The notes under the pieces are model-generated. The model made no database searches and had not been told where the DNA came from. It saw nothing but the letters and a program-made list of their open reading frames with translations. A stretch of 54,616 bases of DNA from Fragilaria radians (Eukaryota > Bacillariophyta > Fragilariophyceae > Fragilariales > Fragilariaceae): NCBI GenBank assembly GCA_900642245.1, contig CAAAJI010000007.1, forward strand, positions 106,527 through 161,142, given 5' to 3'. A program made the position numbers and the translations under genes. Below, piece by piece: positions 31,545-42,247 of the stretch (positions within the stretch are counted from its first letter, which is position 1; every line of letters starts with the position of its first letter).

Positions 31545-32616
31545 ACAATATCTTACTATATGGGATGCAGCTCCAATGGCTTCCAGATTTGCAGTTGAAG
31601 TTGTTGACAGAACTATGCAAGATGTTTTGGGAAATAATGAGCCATTTGGATGTAGTGTTTTTCTATTTGGAGGTGACTTTAGACCTATTCTTCCAGTTGT
31701 TTTTGGTGGATATAGATCTCAGACTGTTTGGAAGTGCCTTAAATGTCACCGTTGTGGAATAGGATTACATCACTTCAACTTACAACAAATATGCAATTAC
31801 AGTCACATCCAAGTTTTCAAGACTTCTTACTAAGTATAGATGAAAGTGCCACAGGAAACTATGTTGAGATACCAGATAGTATGGTGGCTACGGGAAATAG
31901 TATAGAAGGCCTTATTCATGACATCTTTTGTGATGGACAAAATTTTGACAAAAGGGTCAGGTTTTAAATCTTATGCCTGGAGATTCAAATCATTGTTTAG
32001 TGCTGATTTTGTTAATGAAGAAGAAGCTGACATTTATCCAGTTGGATTTTTAAATACATTACAGCTTTCAGGTCTTCCTCCACATCATCTTGAACTTAAA
32101 AATGGACAGTATGTTATACTCCTTAGAAATCTGAATCCATCAAGAGGGCTATCAAATGGGAGTAGAATGCAGCTTTTAAGTATGTCCAGAAATCTGTTGA
32201 GATGCAAACTCATTGCAGGAAAGTATGCTGGAGAAGAAGTATGAATACCTAGAATTACTCTTCGTTGTGATGATCCAAGATTACCTTTTACACTTTACAG
32301 GCGACAGTTCCCTGTCATAGGTGCATTTGCCATGACAATAAATAAGTCACAAGGGCAATCATTCAAGCAGGTAAGTGTATACTTGGAATCACAAGTATTC
32401 ACACATGGACAGATGTATGTGGCTTTGTCAAGAGTTAAGTATCCAGATAAGATAAAGATACTCACAGGATCAAATGAACATAATGTTCGTTTATTCAGAA
32501 GTTATTGGTTAAGAATGAACAAGATACAGCATTACAATTATCATGCCTCCCATTCAGATTAAACAGTTGTCACTAATCTACAAAAATTGCGTAGCAAAGC
32601 AAGCGCCAACTACTAG
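31545..32616 (+). pseudogene. Decayed Pif1-type helicase, 3' end of a Helitron
   Basis: The reading runs through at least three frames. It starts inside motif II as TIWDAAPMASRFAVEVVDRT (Walker B Glu replaced by Ala), then CSVFLFGGDFRPILPVV, LTTNMQLQSHPSFQDFLL, LPPHHLELKNGQYVILLRNL, and ends with FAMTINKSQGQSFKQ and VYVALSRV-like text (MYVALSRVKYPDKIKIL), helicase motifs V and VI. Frameshifts lie near 31770 and 31950, and a TGA lies at 32242. The N-terminal half with Walker A is missing. The non-coding end has a TTGC-GTA-GCAA hairpin (32587-32597) and CTAG at 32613-32616 followed by T, as at Helitron 3' ends. Confidence 0.75.
32587..32616 (+). mobile_element. Putative Helitron 3' terminus (hairpin + CTAG)
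   Basis: A small palindrome TTGCGTAGCAA sits 15 nt before CTAG|T. Helitrons end in CTRR after a hairpin and insert next to T. Location just past the helicase stop and same strand fit. Confidence 0.5.
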
Positions 32617-33112
32617 TGTAAGCTATAAAAAACAGTTGTACCAACGCAGCTAAAAACAGAGAGGATAACAGCTTCATCTCACACCAGTCCAGTGATGATA
32701 CATTAGATACAAACTCCAAATTAAATCAAATCAAAGAAATTTAAGTATCCAAAATCAACCAAAAAATAAAAAATGCAATGATGAAATCAGCAATGAAATC
32801 TGAGTGTAAGAATTAATAGACCAGGGAATCTACCCAGCTAATTTTAGGTCTGCTTGACTCTGGAGCTACAGGGATTTTTCTAAAAGATCAGCCTTGAAAA
32901 ACTTTGATCACAAAATTAAGAAGAAAAATTTTCAAATTAAAGGTAGATATGCCCTCTCCGATGTAAAAGAAATTACTATTACCGATATGATGAATTCTTA
33001 CTCCTTCTATCACTGTGTGCTGTGCTAATTTATGTACACATTCAATTAAATGAACTGTCATTAGAATCATTGTTACCTGTCTCCTTCTCATTACTCGACC
33101 CCGTCATTAGTT
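32617..33112. other. Spacer between Helitron end and copia protease-side remnant
   Basis: AT-rich DNA without a recognisable ORF. It may contain further decayed copia integrase on the minus strand, but I could not read motifs. Confidence 0.4.
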
Positions 33113-33851
33113 TCATTTTCTCGTGGATAAAAAATTGAGCTTTTTCGTACTATCCATCACTAAACCTTGCATCATCAATAATTCGGCCGGAATTTCGATA
33201 CAATCTGAAACAATCAAATTTGCTTTTGATCTGGCTGTTTTCCCTGTTATTACAACAATATCTGGTCCAAATATTGCTTCTGGAATATTCAAATCTTTAA
33301 TTGTCACCGGGTAATTTTTGATGGAATTCATGTTGATGATTGCTTTGAATCTTGTATTGATGGCATTCCAAAACAATGGTAACGTTCTCTTGCCTTTCAT
33401 GCCCTGAGAATTTGATGATTTGTCAAAGGTTTCTTCCCTCCCTCTAATATATTCAGAATGTCTATTTACTTGGTTTCAAGCTTCCTGGCGTCAAATAAAT
33501 TCCTTGGTAAAGTAATGAAGTAATAGTCCGTTTGGAGCTTGCTTAAATTCAATTACTTTTCCTTCACCCATATGGACTACAAAGCCTTCTTTTGTCAGAA
33601 TTGTAAGTTATTTTGTAAAACACTTTCATTTCATGAAGTACAAAGATATTTTTAATTGCATTGGGATTTTTCCAAACTCTCTTTGGATATCTGGGCATAC
33701 TTCCTGCTAATTTTGTTTTTGGGTCTCCGCCATTTGTAGACAGAATTAACTCTTCATTACTCTCTTTAATAGCTTGCAAATTCTTCCTATTGCAGAAGAC
33801 ACTGACTGTTGATTTGTCGTCAAACAATATCCAATCTCTCATTTCTTGCAC
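33113..33851 (-). pseudogene. Ty1/copia protease and pre-integrase remnant
   Basis: Two minus-strand ORFs in one direction. The first (33564-33851) carries WILFDDKSTVSVFCN, the aspartic protease D-(K/Q)-S-T site, followed by LSTNGGDPKTKLAGSMPRYP and VWKNPNAIKNIFVL. The second (33113-33400) has NYPVTIKDLNIPEAIFGPDI and GKTARSK, matching the segment that precedes integrase in diatom copia polyproteins. A break at 33400-33564 disrupts the frame. Not functional as it stands. Confidence 0.75.
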
Positions 33852-34829
33852 CTAATTCTTGCCCAGTTAATGGGTTTCGCAGTGTTGCTTTATACAGTTG
33901 AATGATTTACCAAACTTTGAGAAGTACTATTTTTACCCCTTTGTTCTTCATTTATGTTGTTCTTCTTCATCTTGGTCACATACCGTTCTTCTCTTGGTTT
34001 TCTTTTTTGTTAGATATTCAAAACTTTTGACCTGTCTTTCCACAGCAGTTTTTTCTTGAACTGTTCTTCCTAAGTTGTCAAATTTATGATTATTCAACAC
34101 ATTTGAAGCATCATCAATGGTTTCGGATATTGTTCATGCTTAAGGGACTGATGTTGTCTGAGATTGTTTGATGATATCCCATATTCTGCTTTATCACTAT
34201 TCCTGAGGTAATCATGAGCTAAAAACTGTTCAAAAGCAATTTCTTGGTATGTCCTGACTTCTTGTTGATCATTTTTTCATACCCTTCCATTGATTCTACA
34301 TATTGTGACAAGATTGCTGGTCCATGCCAATAAATCTCTAGCTGTTTTAAATCTCCAAGTGTAATCTATCAAAGTCTCATCATCCCTCTGTATAATAAGC
34401 ATCACATATCTGGGCTCTTGAAAATTTAGTTTGGGTTATTTTTGTTCAGATTCTCAATATCATTTCTGCATTCAATCTTTACTTGCACTCCTCTTGTACA
34501 TATTCCCAAATCAAAGCATATGCTTTGAATCTATTATTTTTATAACTATGTCTCCTTTTCTTATAAGCTGCAAATTCTCATCTAAATTCTAGTTCAAATT
34601 GACAGTCTGCTACTATTTTTACCAACAGATCTTCACTTTTGGATCCTTGTAGCTCTGGCTCACATCAAACTCCTTTAATTCATTAAGAACACTTGCGGCA
34701 TTGTATCCAAACTCAAATTCTTTCTTCACATGATTGATAACAAATTACTTTGTCGATTCGTATTGCGATACCTGTTTTGCAGTGACCAAGAAAAATATGT
34801 AATCTTTTAACTTCATCTTAACCCTGTGT

Positions 34830-34890
34830 CTATTCCTTTCTTGAGGACACTTTGTCTTCGGATAACCACACTTGCCTCTTGCATTCATTT
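34830..34890 (-). pseudogene. Degenerate gag zinc-knuckle remnant
   Basis: On the minus strand the sequence reads GKCGYPKTKCPQERN, a worn CX2CX4HX4C-like knuckle (the His is lost). It lies upstream of the protease remnant at the distance expected for gag. The flanking 33.9-35.2 kb has no open frame. Confidence 0.45.
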
Positions 34891-35266
34891 GGTTATTCTT
34901 ACCTCTTGGGGGTATTTACCAATTGCACTAACTATCTTGTAATCTGTTTAAGCTGTTGTAAACACTTGTTGTAATGATGACTACAAACGATATTCTTATC
35001 AGAGGTTTCAACACATAATGAGCTGGAACTTACGTTCTTCATCCAACTTCTGTCAGTTTGTCTGTAATCCTATCTCTAATCTTCTAACATTATCCGACTC
35101 AAATCCATCAAAATAATGTTTCCAAATCTCCTACGACTACAATATTGATGATTTCATTTATACTCGTAGTTCGCTGTTGAACAAGAGCTCACGCCTCTCT
35201 AAGGCCCCTCTCATAAATACCTAATCTTGACTGCTCAGGAGAGTTACTACATGGTAAGTTAAAATG

Positions 35267-35545
35267 GTTCAAAATAAGATTGAGAAATAGAATATTATTT
35301 TATGTAAATTGTGAGACTTATCTTTCCAACACAGCCTTCCAACCTTTACGATGCACCAAAGATATTCTAATATACTAATATCTTTAGTTCTCAAACATAG
35401 CAATGAATTAATAACCAATATTCGTTTATAGCGAATCCTTGATCGTAACTACTGAAAGAATGGCGATGAAAGATGTCTTTAACGGAAAACTGGATGAATA
35501 ACATCAATAACTCAAAAACATTATCAAAACCAGGACTCGATGCTT
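35267..35545 (-). repeat. Diverged repeat copy B
   Basis: Partner of 31158-31510 in the same orientation: TATTATTTTATGTAAATT, GATGCACCAAAGATATTCTA, ACTGAAAGAATGGCGATGA and CCAGGACTCGA. The tRNA-like head is truncated here. The two copies bracket the gag-protease remnant and the Helitron piece. Confidence 0.55.
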
Positions 35546-36327
35546 AGGGATAAAATCTATTGCTTTGGAATTGCCTGATGTCATAGAAGACTTAGTGCCC
35601 ACTGACTTAACAATAGGGGAAGACATTCTGCTGACTTTTGGTCCATTCTTCTTACCTCCAGTAACACCTGCAGACCGAATCAACAAGCCTTGTGTCATCA
35701 AATCTTCTCGGTAGTCCGATAATTCCTTCCGTAAGTGTCGATAACACTTCAAATAACGACGTTTAAGTAATACCATGTTATCTCTGAATCTAAAAAACAT
35801 CTTTTCTTTGCTAAGCGCTAAATATTGATGGAATAAGCTTTTCTGGAACTTCATCATGCTTTTCTAAATCCGTATTTTCCCTTAATTTACAACTAGAAAC
35901 ACTTTTCCAAGAATAATATCTTTATAAATGAATCCTGGAGGTTAGGATCACTTAGAACTTGACGTGAAAACAAGCTGGTGACATCATGTAAGACTCGATC
36001 AGATAGTTGAATCATGCTTCTAACATTACATAGATTCATAGATATGGCCACAAACCTTGCATCTTCATCTAACTTAATCAACTTAAAAAGGTTTTCAACT
36101 CCTACTGATAAGTCCGGAGAGCCCCAAAAGACATTTTGGATGCCAACTTCTAGTTACTATCATCTGTACCATCATTATTATTGACTTCCTCTCTGAGGAG
36201 TGCAAAGTGTAGCTAAGTTGGATTTCTCTAAAGGTGATAATGAGTTGATAATTTTTGGAGCCTTGGATTCCTTGGAACTTACAGATCTCTTAGATGCTAG
36301 CGAGATTCTTTGTCATGAGAGTCCTCT
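35546..36327. other. No supported gene
   Basis: Two short minus-strand ORFs (35504-35857 and 35893-36081) have no recognisable domain. They may be decayed gag or host-derived sequence. Confidence 0.4.
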
Positions 36328-36901
36328 CTATTTGCTGATCTTAGACTCATTTTTATGACGGAATAAATCATGGTCATGCTTTGTTTTCATAAATCCTACA
36401 CGTAACATTGACTCTGCTAAATGCTCAGGAAACTCAGCTGAAGTCTTCAAACCATATAAGGATTTATAAATAGTTAGGTTCTTCCCACATAATGCTACAC
36501 CAAACTCTGGACCAGCTGTTATGTTAACCTCTTCAACGTTTTTCCATATAATGTCACATGCACAGCATGACAATATGTAGAGCTCTCCTACAAAAAATCA
36601 ATTCTGATAGTATCAATACATACAATACTTCCTTGTCATTTCCCGTCCAATTAACACCTGCTACCAGTCTTGCATTGTGTCTTAAATCATATTTACCATC
36701 AAATACTAGATGATATGGAATCTTCTGGTATCCTTTAGGAATGTCCTCCCCTGAATCAAGTTCTTTAAATGTCTCATAATCCTAAAATTGCATAAGCTCT
36801 GTTTCAATCACCGCTTGCCATAGGTTACTTTTATTCTTCCTGTCTAAGCTCATGGCATTCTTGCTTCCTCTTGGGACTTGAATTCCAAACATATATGTGA
36901 C
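36328..36901 (-). pseudogene. Ty1/copia reverse transcriptase, N-terminal half
   Basis: Minus-strand reading: YMFGIQVPRGSKNAMSLDRK, then NLWQAVIETELMQF, IPYHLVFDGKYDLRHNARLV, AGVNWTGNDKE, and AGPEFGVALCGKNLTIYKSL continuing YGLKTSAEF. This is the start of the copia RT up to the YGLK block. Frame changes and a stop at FELMQF-stop interrupt it. The catalytic YVDD part is absent. Confidence 0.75.
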
Positions 36902-37527
36902 AGTTGTTGGGCTTGATGAGATGTTATGTATCCTGGCTATATTAACAGGTGGTTTAACCTGGCAATAATGGAACTAGATGGCAAAATGGACTTTGTCCAA
37001 CAATTTCTGGTCTCTTGCAAACAATATTGCAGTATAGGATAACTAAGACATAGTGCAAAGAAGTTTACCCATGACTGCAAATAATTTATGTCATTCCATT
37101 CTTGTTAGAGAGCCTCTTCACACTTAAATTGTAATCTTTAAAATGATTAATTTCTTCTATTGCTAACTAGAATGTCTTCTCTTCACTGTTCTCACATATA
37201 GCATATTGCCTCGCTTATTCTCTCATAAACTAAACTAACCCTAAGATTAAAGAATATTGGTGATACAATCCAATACCCTACCTATCTCCAATATTCAATC
37301 ATTCGAATCCTCCATTTTCCCTAAAAAGTTACTTACGTGTTTCGTGTAAGCATCCTTGCTCACATTTTTTGTAACGACATCAGCATCGTTATCACAAGAC
37401 TTTGCAAAGATGATCTTGATAAATCATCAACAATGTGGTCACCAACAAAGTGATACCTGGTGCCAACATGTGTCGTACAAACTCCAGACCTTGAATTCTC
37501 TGACATAAAAATTGCACCCACATTATC

Positions 37528-38015
37528 TCACCTCACAATGATTGGGAGTTTCTCTTCAATGAACATGTTCCTCAACAAATAGAAGATGAAACGGATCTCT
37601 TTGACCGCTTCCAACATAGCCATGTACTCGGCTTTGCTGCTTGACAACGTAACGCTCTTCTGAAAAATTGGGACTCCAAGCAAATACATGATGAATCCAG
37701 TTACACGGATCCTGGATTCAGGATCTCCTTCCCAATCACTGTCGAAGTACGAGACCAAGTCCCATTTTTCACTTTCATATTTTGGCTGAAGCTTCAAACA
37801 ATGCATCTTAGTATCCAAAACAATTTTAATGACTCTCTGCATCTCCTTATAGGCTAGACTTGCATCATCCATGCATTTTGACAGTTCTCTTATGACACAA
37901 AATCTGGCCTCAAATACTTGATTAGGTATAAAAACATGCCAACTTCGGACCTAGATTTCCATTGCATTTTGGCGTCAACCTTGTCTGCATTGTCAGCTCT
38001 TACAATCTTGAATTG
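37528..38015 (-). pseudogene. Ty1/copia RT C-terminus and RNase H
   Basis: Minus strand: VGMFLYLIKYLRPDFVS, stop, ELSKCMDDASLAYKEMQRVI, then the RNase H part DLVSYFDSDWEGDPESRIRV, TGFIMYLLGVPIFQKSVTLS and SSKAEYMAMLEAVKEIRFI. The DSDW-GD and SSKAEY-E motifs are those of copia RNase H. One nonsense codon splits the RT tail from RNase H. Confidence 0.8.
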
Positions 38016-38257
38016 AGGTGTGCCAGGGTTCCATAATTGCATAAATCTTTGACTTCTTCTCCAAATTTATCAATTAGACATTTAATCAGGTGTGATTGCA
38101 TGACATACGTTGTTTTAGTTGCTTGATTGATCTGGATCTTGCAACTTAGGTAGTGAATAAGGTTATACTAACGCTTATATGTCACTATCCACTTCTTGTA
38201 GTTGTACAATAGTGCTATTAGACTGATATTATTTTTGGTATCAACTCTATCAATTTC

Positions 38258-38600
38258 TTATAATTCGAATGTGACACTCTTGATCCTATGTATGATATTT
38301 GCTGCAGATCCGATAAAACTTCTATGTAACACAGTACTTAAGCCATTCTTTAGGGTCTCGAATGACAATGCACCTCCAACATTTTCTGCAAGTCCTACAA
38401 AGAATCCAGGCCTTTTAGCAACTGCATCTAAATACAGAACAGGTTCAAACCAATATAACACAAGGATATGGGAAATATCTCTTTGAAACTTGTTGTGGTA
38501 TTTGCCAGTTGATTTGACAGTGTGCACATAGGTTATGGAAGTGTGCTAAGTAGTCTTGAGCTAAGTACCACATGGAATCTGGTGCTCCCGTTCAATTAAG
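38258..38600 (-). pseudogene. Ty1/copia integrase C-terminus/linker
   Basis: Minus strand: APDSMWYLAQDYLAH in one frame, then FEPVLYLDAVAKRPGFFVGL and AENVGGALSFETLKNGLSTV followed by LHRSFIGSA. This is the integrase-to-RT linker of copia. The RT N-half expected immediately after it is missing; the next copia motif is RT C-terminus at 38015. Confidence 0.75.
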
Positions 38601-39494
38601 TAAGACTTTAAGTACTTTACCATGGACTGGAAATTTGGACTCTGTTTTCATTCCTGCAACAAATTAAGTTTTAGATGTCATACCAAAAAAGACTTGCGCA
38701 CAATTATTTCCCACTATGGACTTGTCACTTGCAAAATATGTAAATGCAGCAATGGCTTCGTTTTATGGTTTTTATTGGAGCATCTGAAAACAACATTTGA
38801 GATGACTTTGCATAGGGTAATGTATGGATAAACTAAACGGAACAAAATTGCATTGAACGTGATGAATATCTCTAACATCTTTCCGTTGCTGCTGCATGCA
38901 CCAATCGAAAGTCTCAATTCAACAAAAGCAATCTCATTGACTGCAATGTCTCTTGTCGACTTTTTCCTTTTTCTCTCTTCTCTTCATTTTTTCCAAAGCT
39001 TTTAGCTATCTCTACCTTTCTCAACAAGACTTGCTTGATCCCTGAATGTTTAGCCTTTGCTAAAATCTTTTCACTCCAACTCCGTAATTCTTCCTTAGGG
39101 TTATGAATTCGAATAGCACAAAAATACGTCATCCCAAAAAGAAGTGAGACTGACTTGCTATTGGCAATTAGTCCAGAAGGAAAGAATTTACTAGATGCAT
39201 CTCATGGTTAAACGTGATATACTACCTGTTAACAATTAAGTTGCGATCGCTAACATACTTCACTAGAATTGTTTCCAATTAAAGAAGTTATCATCACTGT
39301 TCTCACATTCATAATTAGCAAGCACTTCCCTTGACAAAGCAAAAATCCGTATTTGGAATAAGAGTATTGGATATACATTTCTAAATTCTCAACTTGATGC
39401 TTGCACCCAGACCCATCAGAATTTGAATGCCATCAATAGGCAGGCTATGATCCAGGGTATGCTATTCTAAGCACATGCAATCCTTGGATTTCAC

Positions 39495-39775
39495 TTCACA
39501 AAGCAAGAATAGTTACAGACATTAACTGGACAGAGAATGAAAGGAAGACGTTTACTCTTTGTTTGTATGGATACGGCTTAATTCGATTTTTCATACAAAA
39601 TGCCTATATTTATTCAGTTTTAGTTTCCGTCATTGGAAGTGCTTTCTTGAATGGGAAAACAAAGGAAAAAGTCTATACGCTTGCTGGCCCAGAGTTCAGA
39701 TTGAGTGTACATGTTCTGAATCTTATTTTTGACAAGTCACTGCATGACTTAATGAGTTCTGTCGCAAGGCTTCAG
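39495..39775 (+). pseudogene. Ty1/copia RT fragment, plus strand
   Basis: Plus-strand reading: HKARIVTDINWTENERKT, then IGSAFLNGKTKEKVYTLAGP and EFRLSVHVLNLIFDKSLHDL. This equals the RT block around GNAYLHG-TKEKVY-AGPEFG-KSLYGL. It is opposite in orientation to all other copia pieces in the window, so it comes from a separate insertion. Confidence 0.65.
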
Positions 39776-42247
39776 ACGATAAAGTATAAGAAGATACATT
39801 CAGAACTCTCAGAATATAGTAATGGCAGAAACCAAATGGCTCTTCATATGGCAAAGAAAATACTTAAGCCTCTTCTGCATTACCGGTAATGGAATGCGAA
39901 AAATCTCAGTGCAAAGAAAGATTATTGGTCACATGAGAAGATGGGCGGGAAAAGATTATCAACACAAAGGAAGTCAAATTGCTAACATCTGTGTGCACCA
40001 GACCGTCCAAAGTCAACAGAAGGACTTTCATGATCAGCAGACAGCCATTCTAGCCGCAGATGGCGGCTTACTCCTTGTCAGGCTGTCACCATCAACTTGC
40101 TGGAAGCAGTGACTTTTCTTCTTTGGGAAGGAATTGAACTTCCTTCTACGCGAGATTTAAGGATGCATCACTTATTCTGAAGCAATCAAAAGAAAGTTAA
40201 AATTGTACAAGCAATATGACTCCACAGGAATAGTTGTTAGAGGAATCATTGCATTGATCATACCCGCGCGAGAAAATACATATATAGAGCTCTACGAAAA
40301 AACAAAACATAGACGGCAATTTTCTAAAGATTCTGAACAAACATGGCTAGATATTCCTAGGAATTACAAGCACATACAATGGACCAAGTTGTCTGAGCTT
40401 CAAAGTTGAGAAACAAATAAAGAGCATGGCTTGTGGAATAGCATTGAAAAGTTAATCAGAAATTTACAAGAGTTTCGTCAAACACAGATGCGTGGCACTA
40501 GTGACACAACGGATAAAGGTGTACTTAAACATTGTCAAGAATATCTGAGAAGGCATCAAGAAAGAAGTTGAGAATTTGTATCAAAATATACAGTGAGAAA
40601 TTCTTCAAACAGCTTTTGAAAGAAGACAGTGCCAAGCGCAGCGATCTTGAAAAACATTCATAGCATATGTCCAACACAGGCACATGTGACAAAGCTAAAG
40701 CTTACTATACACTTATATGGCCCATATTGTAACCTAGAAATTTAGGACATTCACCATATTGGTTTGTAAGGAAAGAGAAAACTTATCTCAGCTCCCTTCT
40801 TCCAGGAAGTTCAGATATAACTATAAAACTTAGGAGTCTCACCAAGACCTTATCTATCGAGACCTTAAAAGCATTCGATTCGGTATGTATGAATTTGAAT
40901 ACAACTTTCAAGCTTCAGAATCGGATTGGGTGGAAATTTACAGTAAGGAGTTTTATTCCTATCGAGTGGGAGACGGTAGCACTATCTCTGCTTCCTAAAA
41001 ACAACTGTTGGTCTGCTTCTTTCAATTTTCTGGAAAGTCCTTCCTCGCAATACAACACACAGATGCAGAATAAGAACGATGCTTTACAACTCATCTATAG
41101 CCTTCATAACCAAACACTCTGTAAAATAAAACGATATCAATGTTTTTGCTTAAGCTCTCATCGGCACTCTCAACAACCGGCGGATAAATACTGATAACTT
41201 CATCCCTGTTACTAACCATTGTGGACAAAAATCCATCTAACTAAACAGATGCATGATTCATAATCCTTGACTACACCATAAGAGTGGAAAAGATTCACCC
41301 AAACATGATTTTGAAATCAGCTTTGCACACTCATGGTCAAGTCCACTTAGATTTGCTTCAAATCCTTTATGAGAAAAAGATAAATCAAGGAGACCTGCAA
41401 TGTGGAATCAGAAATAGTATTTGGGCATGATATCCATTGCCACCTTTCACTCAAACATTTTGGTTGCCAAAGAGTAATGAGTCACCTCAAGAAGTCATGC
41501 TTCATCAATTGACTTGTTGAATAGCATCTATTCAAGCAACTTAAATGGCTAACCTAAAATTGTTAACACTGGTGCTGGAGAAATCGTTCAAATAATTACA
41601 TTTAAGATTTTTTCTTGAAGAAAATGACTTGTTTTTGTCTGCTTTAATTCACGACTAAGATATAATCAAGATGGCACGGAGGCTCTTGGAATTGAATAAG
41701 TATTATAATTTACCTGTGCTTTTATTTCTTATGGTGAAAGAATTCAGGCACGAGAAGCAAATCTAGCTCTAATTTTGAAACAGCGCGGATGATTACGCTA
41801 GTACTACGAGTATTATGGTCGCAGTCCGGAAAGGATGAATAGAAGCGCGACATAAAATTATCTTCTAAACTTCAACATGACTTTTTTAGCCAAAGGAGAA
41901 TTATGAAATTGACTACTTGTGAATTTGAGAGACAAGTATGAATACGAATTCCCAGTAAATTGTAGTCGGAGTCAAGTAAGTTGATGAATATTTAGCCTTA
42001 AATAAATCATGTTATATAAGAAGAACATGCCGGAGGATCTAAATATGATTTTTGAGTACCATGAAGTTACGCAAATATATTTTTATGTCGCGGAGGCCTT
42101 GAATTTTCCCCTTTCTTTTGACTTAAGCAATAAAGCTAGGTGGGAATGAGTTATGTCCCCTTCTCCTTACGCGACAACTAGTACTTGTAGATAGCGAAAA
42201 CATAACTTTTTGTTTATTGCTTACCCGAACGTATATCTGTTTGACAA
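39776..42247. other. No gene supported; probably decayed transposon DNA
   Basis: Plus-strand ORFs at 39822-40112, 40203-40409 and 40889-41194 show no domain I know. Some stretches (such as EHGLWNSIEKLIRNLQEF near 40430) look faintly coding but are broken by stops. The last 200 bp should be the promoter of the gene starting at 42248. Confidence 0.45.

Noticed and set aside
39822..41194. Plus-strand ORFs that might form a host gene
   Set aside because: No consistent splice joins or recognised domains, and they follow a copia RT fragment; likely decayed transposon sequence.
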